From Pseudonocardia sulfidoxydans NBRC 16205 (GTDB taxonomy: Bacteria; Actinomycetota; Actinomycetes; Mycobacteriales; Pseudonocardiaceae): a stretch of DNA of 64,000 nucleotides. Positions 25,288 to 32,142 of this stretch are shown in pieces. The position numbers were made by a program, and so were the translations under genes. The stretch covers positions 1-64,000 of the forward strand of contig NZ_BJVJ01000033.1 in the NCBI RefSeq assembly GCF_007989085.1. Reading direction: 5' to 3'. The notes under the pieces were generated by a model. That model had not been told where the DNA came from. It was given only the letters and a program-made list of their open reading frames with translations, and did no database searches. Position 1 is the first letter of the stretch. Each line of letters opens with the position of its first letter.

Positions 25288-26409
25288 TCAGGGGCGCAGG
25301 CCCGCCACGGGGTGGCCGGCGGCGTAGCAGGCCAGCATGTCGACGGCAGGGCAGTGCTGGGCGGCCACCCGTTCGGCGAGACGGTCGAGACGGGCGAGGT
25401 CGTCGTCGCGGCCGGCGAGCGCCGCCCTCGCGGCCGCGAGCAGGTCCGTCGTGCCCTCGGCCACCCACGGGTCGGCGAGACCCGCGACGGCGGCCCGCTG
25501 GTGGGCCACCGCGTCGGGCACGAGGGCGCGGCCGTCGAGCGTGGTGTCCATGACCAGGCCGGTGAGCAGGCTGAGCAGCTCGCCGTAGAGCTGCGGGTCG
25601 GGGCAGGCGTCGAAGGCCTTGAACTCGATGCGGCCCACCTCGGCGGGCAGCCGCGCGGGCTGGGTCAGCGACGGGTCGGTGTCGAGCATCCGGTCGCGGT
25701 CGGCCACGCCGTCGAGGAACACCATCGCCGCGGGCCGCGCGCCCGTCCGGACCGCGGTGCGCGCCGACAGCCCGCCCCACACGACGCCGTCGCGGAACGG
25801 CGAGGAGAACGACAGCGGCACCAGCCACGGGCTGTAGTGGGTGAGCTTGGCGCCGACGTCGACCAGCTCGTCGACACCGATGCCGGCGCACGACAGGTTG
25901 AGGTCGGGGCCGTAGGTGACCATGTGCAGGTGCGCGGTGCGCTCCTCCGGCGAGCCGGTGCGGTGGCGGACCTCCCAGTCGTTGTAGGGCGGGACGACGG
26001 GATAGCTGGAGCGCAACGGGTTGAACCCGATCGCGACCGTCGTGAACCCGGCGGGGGCGGCGACGTCGTCGAGCGCCCGCTGGTCGGCACGCAGGGCGTC
26101 GACGGCACCGTCGACGGTGTCGTGGATGCGCGTGCGGATCTCGATCCCCTTGGGGTCGCAGCGGACGAAGCCGCCGTCGTCGTCGAAGCGTTCGAAACCC
26201 TCGACGTACCAGCGCTTGCGTTTGATGCCCTGGTCACCGACGCGAAGGTCGGCGAGATCTCCGGGGTCCTCCGGCAGGGCGTCGACGAGGGCCTGCGCCT
26301 CGGCGAAACCCAGTCGGGTGAAATCTGCGAAGTGTCCGTCGGCGCTCAGGAGCGCGCACTCGTGTTCGATCCCGTAACGGAAGGAACGTTCGGACGGGTG
26401 TCGGACCAC
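25288..26409 (-). CDS. Glutamate-cysteine ligase family protein
   Basis: 373 aa from a GTG at 26409, chosen because GAGGAG lies 6 nt before it. The start FRYGIEHECALLS resembles the acidic metal-binding strand of the GCS2/carboxylate-amine ligase fold. Other segments are FDDDGGFVRCDPKGIEIRTR, HLHMVTYGPDLNLSC, YSPWLVPLSFSSPFRDG and RIEFKAFDACPDPQLYGELL. The family joins a glutamate gamma-carboxylate to an amine such as cysteine. In this mycothiol-type organism the product may be gamma-glutamyl compounds other than glutathione; an ergothioneine role (EgtA) is not supported by neighbours. An iron box lies 128 nt upstream. Confidence 0.72.
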   Translation of the reverse strand: MVRHPSERSFRYGIEHECALLSADGHFADFTRLGFAEAQALVDALPEDPGDLADLRVGDQGIKRKRWYVEGFERFDDDGGFVRCDPKGIEIRTRIHDTVDGAVDALRADQRALDDVAAPAGFTTVAIGFNPLRSSYPVVPPYNDWEVRHRTGSPEERTAHLHMVTYGPDLNLSCAGIGVDELVDVGAKLTHYSPWLVPLSFSSPFRDGVVWGGLSARTAVRTGARPAAMVFLDGVADRDRMLDTDPSLTQPARLPAEVGRIEFKAFDACPDPQLYGELLSLLTGLVMDTTLDGRALVPDAVAHQRAAVAGLADPWVAEGTTDLLAAARAALAGRDDDLARLDRLAERVAAQHCPAVDMLACYAAGHPVAGLRP

Positions 26410-26736
26410 CCGGAACTCCTCGTGCAACAGCCACCGGCGAGAAACCGGTGGGACCAATGGGACTGATGGGACGAACGTGGTCACAGAACGCGCCCGGCCG
26501 GTGACCACGCGCAGGAGTGACGCACTCCGCGAGAATTAAGGGTAGCCTTACGCAATCCGGCGGGACCCAGCCGGACACGCGTGCCGGTCCGGGCCACCAT
26601 CCCCGGTCGGCGCCTCGTTCGGCCCACAGGCCGGACACCGCACCGGGGCGCGGCGCGACCAGCCGCGACACCACACGCGATGCCCTGCCGCACCCCCGCG
26701 GCACACGAGTTCGTCCGACCGACCGGAGCACGACAC
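26410..26736. other. Divergent intergenic region with iron box and local low-GC patch
   Basis: 327 bases between divergent genes. The part near 26521-26560 is clearly richer in A/T than its surroundings and carries the IdeR-type box. The rest is GC-rich and contains CGGACACGCG/GGACACCGC-like repeats but no convincing ORF. Confidence 0.6.
26537..26555. promoter_or_regulatory. IdeR/DtxR-type iron box
   Basis: TAAGGGTAGCCTTACGCAA matches 16 of 19 positions of the commonly quoted iron-box pattern (TWAGGTWAGSCTWACCTWA), compared by hand. It lies 128 nt from the ligase-family start and 182 nt from the nitroreductase start, in the A/T-rich part of the divergent spacer. The ideR gene itself is at 41775. 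Which side is regulated cannot be told from position alone. Confidence 0.6.
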
Positions 26737-27405
26737 GTGACGAGAGCCGACACAGAACCCAGAGCCGGCACCGGACCGAGCGCCGGCACCGGACCGGGAG
26801 CCGACACCGGACCGGGAGCCGCAGGACTCGACGAGCCCGTCTCCGGGCCCGCCGACACGGTGCTGACCGGGCTGCGCGAACGCCGATCCTGCGCCGGCCT
26901 CGCCGAACCGGCGCCCGCCCCCCATGAGCTGCGCGCGATGATGTCGGCCGCGATGTCGGCCCCCGACCACTGCCGGCTCACGCCGTACCGCTTCATCGTC
27001 GTCGACGCCGCGGCCCGCGCCGCGCTGGGCGACGCACTCGCCGACGCCCACGCCGAGCGCGAGCCCACGGCCACCGCCGCGGAGCTCGACCGCGTGCGCG
27101 CCAAGGCCTACCGGGCGCCGACGATCGTCGTCGTCGTGGCCGCTCCGCAGCCGCACCCGACGGTCCCCGCCTGGGAGCAGCGCGCCACCGCGGTGTGCGT
27201 CGCCCACGGTGTCGTCCTGGCGGCCGACGAGCTCGGCTACGGCGCGATCTGGCGCACCGGGTGGTTCGGCGAGGCCGCGAAGGTCCGGGCCCACCTCGGG
27301 CTGGCCGACCACGAGGACGTCACCGGCTGGATCTACCTGGGCACCCCGACCACCCGGCCGGCGCCGCGGCGCGTCGTGGAGCCCGCGATCACCTGGCTGA
27401 CCTGA
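26737..27405 (+). CDS. Nitroreductase family protein with low-complexity N-terminus
   Basis: 222 aa from a GTG at 26737 with GGAG 9 nt upstream. After a Gly/Thr/Ala/Pro repeat segment (about 8-28, units like GTGPGAD) comes an FMN-dependent nitroreductase fold: LRERRSCAGLAEP, SAPDHCRLTPYRFIVV, YRAPTIVVVVA, ADELGYGAIWRTGWFG and GWIYLGTP. Members reduce nitro compounds, quinones or flavins with NAD(P)H. The nearby iron box suggests expression in iron limitation, which would fit a reductase for flavin or ferric compounds; this is inference. An earlier start is open but unlike the family. Confidence 0.8.
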   Translation: MTRADTEPRAGTGPSAGTGPGADTGPGAAGLDEPVSGPADTVLTGLRERRSCAGLAEPAPAPHELRAMMSAAMSAPDHCRLTPYRFIVVDAAARAALGDALADAHAEREPTATAAELDRVRAKAYRAPTIVVVVAAPQPHPTVPAWEQRATAVCVAHGVVLAADELGYGAIWRTGWFGEAAKVRAHLGLADHEDVTGWIYLGTPTTRPAPRRVVEPAITWLT

Positions 27406-27416
27406 CCGTGCCCGCG

Positions 27417-27432
27417 CCCGGCACACGCCGGG
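27417..27432. terminator. Short hairpin between nitroreductase and RNB nuclease genes
   Basis: A 6-bp GC stem (CCCGGC/GCCGGG) with loop ACAC fills the 27-nt gap between two convergent stop codons. It is short for a terminator but is the only structure in the gap. Confidence 0.5.
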
Positions 27433-28854
27433 TCACTCCGCCGTGAACTCGACCCGGCCCGTCGCCGGCTCGGCCACCGTCAGCCGCGCGGTGATCCGCT
27501 CCCCCAGCCGCAGCTCCCCGTGGCAGCGCGCGACGACGGGCGGGTCGAGCAGGTAGACCTCCCCGGGCTCCTCGCGCAGCACGATCACCTCGACACGCTC
27601 GTCCAGCCGGTCGACGAGCAGCGCAGCCTCGGTGCGGTCGACGCAGGCCCGGTCGACCTTGCCCGCCACCGTGTCCGACGCCGCCATCATTGCGGGCAGG
27701 CCGGGCAGGGCCGCGCGCACCCATCCCGGCACCGGCTCCCCCGCTGCGACCGCGAGACACACCTCGGTGCCGTAGCGGTCGACGAGCCTGCGCAGCGGCG
27801 CCGTCACGTGCGCGTAGGCAGCCCCGATGCCGCCGTGGCCGGGGTCGTCGGGCGGGGGCGCGTCGAGGCCGTCGAAGGCCGCGTAGCCGGCGCCGCGCAA
27901 CAGGGTCGTCGCGGCCCGGCGCAGCGCCAGCGCGTGCGGGGTGTCGAGCGGGAGCCCGGCCAGGAAGCATGCCGGGGTGACGTCGGCGGGCCAGTCGACA
28001 CCGAGCGCGGCCGCGGTGGCGCGCAACGCCTCCACGGCGTCCGCGTCCGGGGCCGGCAGGGTGCGCAGCACGCCGGTCCCCGCGTCGAGCATGAGCGACG
28101 CGGCCGCGGTGCCGGTGAGCAGCGAGATCTCGGCGTTCCAGGTGTCGACGTCGACGCGCTCGCGGGCGCGGACCGTCCAGCCCCCGGCGCCGTCGGGGAC
28201 GACCTCCTGCTCGGGCAGCTCCAGCTCGATCGCGCCGCGCGCCACGGCCAGCTCCCGGCGCAGCCGTCCGACCGTGGGCAGCAACGCGATCGCCGCCGGG
28301 AGCGGGCGTCCGGCAGACAGCTCCGCCTGCACGCCGCCGTAGTCCAGCTGGGCCCGGGACCGCACGAGGGCCCGCTCCACGGTGACGGCGGTCCGTTCGC
28401 CGCCGGCGTCGAGGTCGATGGTCCACAGCACCGCGGGGCGCGGGCCGTCGGGGAGCAGGCTGGCCGCGCCCTCCGAGAGCACGGGCGGGTGCAGCGGAAC
28501 CGCGCCGTCGGGCAGGTAGACGGTCTGCCCGCGGCGGCGGACCTCGTCATCGAGCACACCGCCCGGGGCGACGACGGCCGCCACGTCGGCGATCGCGTAG
28601 TACACCCGGAACCCGTCACCGTGCGCGACGATGCCGACGGCCTGGTCGAGGTCCTTGGAGCCGGGCGGGTCGATCGTCACGAGCTCGACGTCGGTGGCGT
28701 CGCGGCGGCCCGGCCCGGCCGTGGGCGTGTCGTCGGCGGCGGCTCGGGCGGCCTCGGCGAGGACGTCGGCGGGGAACTCGGCGGGCAGCGCGAACTCCGT
28801 CCGCACGGCATCGAAGTCGGGTTGGACGGTCGCGGCGGCGGGCTCGTCGGGCAC
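27433..28854 (-). CDS. RNB-domain 3'-5' exoribonuclease (RNase II/R family)
   Basis: 473 aa from a GTG at 28854 (MPDEPAAATVQPDF). The RNB core is recognised from TIDPPGSKDLDQAVGIV, where the Asp residues bind Mg, then YYAIADVAAVVAPGG, DEVRRRGQTVYLPDG, PLHPPVLSEGAASLLPD and the C-terminal AYAHVTAPLRRLVDRYG. It lacks the N-terminal cold-shock domains and the long S1 tail of full RNase R, like other short actinobacterial RNB proteins. It degrades RNA processively from the 3' end. It converges on the nitroreductase gene. Confidence 0.9.
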   Translation of the reverse strand: MPDEPAAATVQPDFDAVRTEFALPAEFPADVLAEAARAAADDTPTAGPGRRDATDVELVTIDPPGSKDLDQAVGIVAHGDGFRVYYAIADVAAVVAPGGVLDDEVRRRGQTVYLPDGAVPLHPPVLSEGAASLLPDGPRPAVLWTIDLDAGGERTAVTVERALVRSRAQLDYGGVQAELSAGRPLPAAIALLPTVGRLRRELAVARGAIELELPEQEVVPDGAGGWTVRARERVDVDTWNAEISLLTGTAAASLMLDAGTGVLRTLPAPDADAVEALRATAAALGVDWPADVTPACFLAGLPLDTPHALALRRAATTLLRGAGYAAFDGLDAPPPDDPGHGGIGAAYAHVTAPLRRLVDRYGTEVCLAVAAGEPVPGWVRAALPGLPAMMAASDTVAGKVDRACVDRTEAALLVDRLDERVEVIVLREEPGEVYLLDPPVVARCHGELRLGERITARLTVAEPATGRVEFTAE

Positions 28855-29295
28855 GGGCGCGAGGGTGTCACGATCGGCCGTCGCGCGACACGCCCCTCGC
28901 CCACCGGTGACCCGGCGTGTCGCCGACCGTCTGCGACACGCCCGGGAGCGGCGGTTCGGGCCCTGCGTGTCGGGCTGCGTGTCGCGGATCACCACACCGT
29001 CGGACACGCCGCCGCGCCCGGTCGCCCTGTGCCGCGTCGCCGGTGTCGGCGCCTGCGCGGGCCGACGACGTGCGACGGGTCGTGCTGCGGCGCAACGGTG
29101 AGGAGATCATCACGGGCCCGGCGGCGGACCAGGGTACCGAGGGGACGTCGGCCGGGCACCGTCACGACCGAAGGTCCCCAGGTGGGCGCCCTGTCCGGGT
29201 GCGCGCCGGACGGCGTCGCGCCCGACTGGACAACTGCCCGGCACGGGTCCACATTGAGGTCACGAAGCAATATCGTTCTGGTCTCAGGAGGAATC
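28855..29295. other. 441-nt spacer with clustered CGTGTCG/CGACACG repeats
   Basis: Between the RNB gene and the small-protein gene. Six copies of the 7-mer CGTGTCG or its complement (one reads CGGACACG) occur in alternating orientation between about 28884 and 29011. The 3' part (29241-29290) is richer in A/T and probably holds the promoter for the next gene. No credible ORF was found in it. Confidence 0.6.
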
Positions 29296-29463
29296 ATGAA
29301 GCTGGGTCGCAAGATCGCCGAGGGTGTCGCCGTCGACCTCGATGCCGAGCCCAGGACCGCGTCCGCCGAGGCCCCCACCGAGCCCGAGAACACCCGCGCC
29401 GAGGCCCCCGTCACCGCAGAGAAGCGGTCCGAGGTTCGCGTCGAGCGGCACGCCGGGGTCTGA
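29296..29463 (+). CDS. Small acidic protein of unknown function
   Basis: 55 aa starting MKLGRKIAEGVAVDLD, with a perfect AGGAGG 4 nt before the ATG. A short amphipathic basic start is followed by an acidic, Ala/Glu/Pro/Thr-rich disordered part (EAPTEPENTRAEAPVTAEK). It contains no Cys and no membrane segment. The next gene begins 5 nt after its stop, so the two are surely cotranslated. The strong ribosome site argues that it is real. I do not recognise the family. Confidence 0.7.
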   Translation: MKLGRKIAEGVAVDLDAEPRTASAEAPTEPENTRAEAPVTAEKRSEVRVERHAGV

Positions 29464-29468
29464 TCCAC

Positions 29469-30200
29469 ATGGTGTGGCCGGCCGCTCGCGTCCCACGCGA
29501 ACAGTCGGACAAGCCGCTCCCGGGATTCAAGCTGGCCTACCCGATGCTGTCGGCAGACGGCACCGCGACCGGCTTCAGCGGGGTGACACTCGGCCGCGCA
29601 CACGTCTACCGCGCGATCGACGACGCCATCTGCGTGCACGGATCCCGGCACAGCTGCCCGTCCCGCTGGTGTGACTGCGGGTTCTACTGTTTCAGCGACG
29701 CCGGGGCCGCCCGGGACCTGGCGTGCGAACCGGACTACCGCGGAGCCGTCCTGCTCGAGGTCGCCGTCTCCGGCCGGTACCGCCGGTACGAGCGCGGCCT
29801 GCGCTACTCGCGGCAGCGGGTGCGGACGGTCGAGCTCGGCAGGTGCGAGTGCGGGCGATCCGCCTCGGTCCTGTCCGACTCGGGAACGGGGAGCCTCGGC
29901 TGGCGCAAGCTGCTCCCGATCTGCTCGACCTGCGTCGGTGACCGGCCCGTCCTCACGGCGGACGGTTTCGGCAGGCTCAGCGGAGGCACGATCACCGTGA
30001 CGGCAGCGCCCACCGCGGCGGGACCGGTCGCCCCGCTGCCAGGCCTGGCCGGCACGGAGTCGCTCGTGGGCGCCGAGTCGCCGGGGGCGGTCGCCGTCCT
30101 CGGCGCGGAGCTCGCGCTGCTGCAGGCCAGGCTCGACGAGGTGCAGCAGCGCCTCGACGACCTGACCCGCACCCGCGAGTCCGACGAACAGGAAGGCTGA
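29469..30200 (+). CDS. Cys-rich protein with C-terminal coiled coil, unknown function
   Basis: 243 aa. The central part has ten cysteines in zinc-finger-like spacing: CVHGSRHSCPSRWCDCGFYC, then LAC, GRCECGR and ICSTC. A basic stretch (GRYRRYERGLRYSRQRVR) lies between them. After a Gly/Ala/Pro linker the C-terminus forms a heptad-like helix (ELALLQARLDEVQQRLDDLT). The layout suggests a metal-binding, nucleic-acid or protein-interaction module. It is coupled to the preceding 55-aa gene and faces the isomerase gene across a strong hairpin. I do not recognise the family. Confidence 0.72.
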   Translation: MVWPAARVPREQSDKPLPGFKLAYPMLSADGTATGFSGVTLGRAHVYRAIDDAICVHGSRHSCPSRWCDCGFYCFSDAGAARDLACEPDYRGAVLLEVAVSGRYRRYERGLRYSRQRVRTVELGRCECGRSASVLSDSGTGSLGWRKLLPICSTCVGDRPVLTADGFGRLSGGTITVTAAPTAAGPVAPLPGLAGTESLVGAESPGAVAVLGAELALLQARLDEVQQRLDDLTRTRESDEQEG

Positions 30201-30266
30201 GCAGAAAGGCCGAGCAGAAAGCCGAGCACGACGCGAGCCGGGCCCGACGGCACGGCTCGACACGTT

Positions 30267-30323
30267 CGACGCGGCCCGTCGCCGCGCCCGACCGGTCGCC
30301 GGGCGCGGGGACGGGCCGCGTCG
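30267..30323. terminator. Strong bidirectional hairpin terminator
   Basis: A stem of 14 bp (CGACGCGGCCCGTC), one G-G mismatch and 9 bp more (CCGCGCCCG) closes a 9-nt loop. It lies between the convergent Cys-rich and maleylpyruvate isomerase genes. Confidence 0.85.
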
Positions 30324-30335
30324 TGCGTCCGGTGC

Positions 30336-31058
30336 TCAGAGCCAGCCGGGCAGGTCCGGTGGCGCGGTGCCGTCGTCACGGCGCACGGCGCGGCTGCGAC
30401 CACGCCCGGCCAGCCACGCGGCCAGGTCGGCCAGCGGCCCGACCACGCGCACCACCGGCCCCGACATGTCCCCGACCGTCCACTCCCGGTCGCCCTCGGC
30501 GGTGACCAGCCGGATCGCCGGGATGCCGGGACGCGCCGACAGGTCCGCGGCGACGTCGTCGACGAGCTCGACGGCCATCGGCACCGGCATGTCGGCGAAC
30601 GAGGCGCCCGCGTCGAGGTCGACCGCGTGGATCCACATCTCCCGGGCCCGCATCCACGGGACCCGCGACGCCGGGAGCTCACTGCCGTCGCGGTGGCGCA
30701 CCGTCGCCGACCAGGCCTCCTCCGGCATCTTCTTCACGACGTGCGACAACCGGTCCGACGTCTCCTCCACGTCGGCGCGGATCTCCGCCGGGGTGCGCGT
30801 GGCACCGGCGGCGATGTCGGCGTCGCGCTGGGCGTTGCTCGCGTACGCCGGCGTCACCACCCCCGTCTTCGCCCACGTCAGCAGGTTGATCATGGCGTCG
30901 GCGTTGCGGGCGACGTGGGTGAGCACGTGCGCGCGGGTCCAGCCGGGCAGCGCCGACGGCGCGGCGAACGCGTCGTCACCGAGCCGGTTCATCAGGCCAC
31001 GCAGGTGTGCCGCACCGTCGCCGGCCCACGCGAGCGACACCTCGACCGGCGGGGTCAC
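30336..31058 (-). CDS. Mycothiol-dependent maleylpyruvate isomerase family protein
   Basis: 240 aa from a GTG at 31058 whose GTGA overlaps the stop of the FAH gene; AAGGAG lies upstream. The DinB-like N-terminal bundle shows the family pattern LPGWTRAHVLTHVARNADAM and the metal-ligand helix REMWIHAVDLDAG. A smaller C-terminal domain follows (VTAEGDREWTVGDMSGP). Such enzymes use mycothiol to isomerise maleylpyruvate to fumarylpyruvate in gentisate breakdown. The fused FAH neighbour supports that job, although many family members have other thiol-transfer roles. Confidence 0.8.
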   Translation of the reverse strand: MTPPVEVSLAWAGDGAAHLRGLMNRLGDDAFAAPSALPGWTRAHVLTHVARNADAMINLLTWAKTGVVTPAYASNAQRDADIAAGATRTPAEIRADVEETSDRLSHVVKKMPEEAWSATVRHRDGSELPASRVPWMRAREMWIHAVDLDAGASFADMPVPMAVELVDDVAADLSARPGIPAIRLVTAEGDREWTVGDMSGPVVRVVGPLADLAAWLAGRGRSRAVRRDDGTAPPDLPGWL

Positions 31059-31888
31059 GACGGAATCGTCTCCTTGCGACATACGTTGCGCAGCTGTCCG
31101 ACGCCCTCGACCGTCGTCACCATCACCGTGCCGTCGACGAGCCAGCGCTGCGGGGTGCGCGCCGCGCCGACCCCGCCGGGGGTGCCGGTCGCGATGACGT
31201 CGCCCGGGTTGAGCGTGATGATCGACGACACGTACTTGACGAGATCGACCGCGGAGAAGACGAGCTGGTCGGTGGTGGACGACTGGACGGTCTCGCCGTC
31301 GAGCTCGGTGGTGATCCGCCACCCGCCCGCGGGCAGCTCGTCGGGGGTGACGAGCCACGGCCCCAGCGGGGTGCTCTTCTCGAACGTCTTGCCCTGCAGG
31401 AACTGCGAGGTGCGACGCTGGTAGTCGCGGATGCTGACGTCGTTCATCACGGTGTAGCCCGCGATCGCGGCCTCCGCGGCGGCGGCGTCGGCGTGACGGA
31501 CCGACGACCCGATGACGACGGTGAGCTCGCACTCCCAGTCGGCGTTGTCCGACACCGCGGGCAGCACGACGTCGTCGTGCGCGCCGACGAGCGCGGGCGC
31601 GTACTTGGCGAACAGCGTCGGGTACTCGGGCAGCTCGTTGCCCATCTCCAGGACGTGGTCGCGGTAGTTGAGGCCGGCGCAGATGATCTTCTCCGGGCTC
31701 GGGACGAGCGGCGCGTAGTCGAGCTCGGCGACCGGGTGCGACGGGCCGGCCGCGGTGGCGGCGCGCCGGGACCAGTCCTGGTGCTCGAGCAGGGCGCGCA
31801 CGTCGGCGTCCCCGGTCTCCACCGCAACGCTCTCGTCGACGCGAACCGCTCGGGTCCCCGTCGCGGTGCGGATGGTGGCCAGTCTCAT
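31055..31888 (-). CDS. Fumarylacetoacetate hydrolase family protein (probable fumarylpyruvate hydrolase)
   Basis: 277 aa from the ATG at 31888, preceded by GAGGAGG. FAH-fold signatures are [38 protein letters not shown] with the metal-binding Glu, [16 protein letters not shown] and [13 protein letters not shown]. These enzymes cleave C-C bonds in acylpyruvates. Together with the overlapping isomerase, hydrolysis of fumarylpyruvate to fumarate and pyruvate is the likely reaction. No gentisate 1,2-dioxygenase gene lies in the window. Confidence 0.85.
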   Translation of the reverse strand: MRLATIRTATGTRAVRVDESVAVETGDADVRALLEHQDWSRRAATAAGPSHPVAELDYAPLVPSPEKIICAGLNYRDHVLEMGNELPEYPTLFAKYAPALVGAHDDVVLPAVSDNADWECELTVVIGSSVRHADAAAAEAAIAGYTVMNDVSIRDYQRRTSQFLQGKTFEKSTPLGPWLVTPDELPAGGWRITTELDGETVQSSTTDQLVFSAVDLVKYVSSIITLNPGDVIATGTPGGVGAARTPQRWLVDGTVMVTTVEGVGQLRNVCRKETIPS

Positions 31889-31997
31889 CGTTCCTCCTCG
31901 GTGCGGGACGCCCGGCAGTCTCCCCCTCCGGGCGCCCTCCTGCCGAGGAGGGGTGGGCGACGACGATCTTCGTCCGCGTGTGCGGGACGCGCCGGAC

Positions 31998-32026
31998 CGC
32001 CGGTCGGGACGTGGTCCCGACCGGCG
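31998..32026 (-). terminator. Hairpin terminator downstream of the molybdenum hydroxylase gene
   Basis: A perfect 13-bp stem (CGCCGGTCGGGAC) with loop GTG lies about 120 nt after the coxL-type stop and before the FAH gene on the same strand. It separates the two transcription units. Confidence 0.75.
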
Positions 32027-32142
32027 ACGTCCTGGTAGGACACGCGGACGGCTTCGCGGCCGCCGCCGCGGGAGGCCGGCGGGCGGCCGGTGTGATTCGC
32101 GCCGCCTTGATCGACCCAGCTCGCCCGGCGGCCGCGGACCGC

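Noticed and set aside
25288-26409. EgtA of ergothioneine synthesis
   Set aside because: No egtB, egtC or egtD lies near and the protein is shorter than typical EgtA; left as family-level call.
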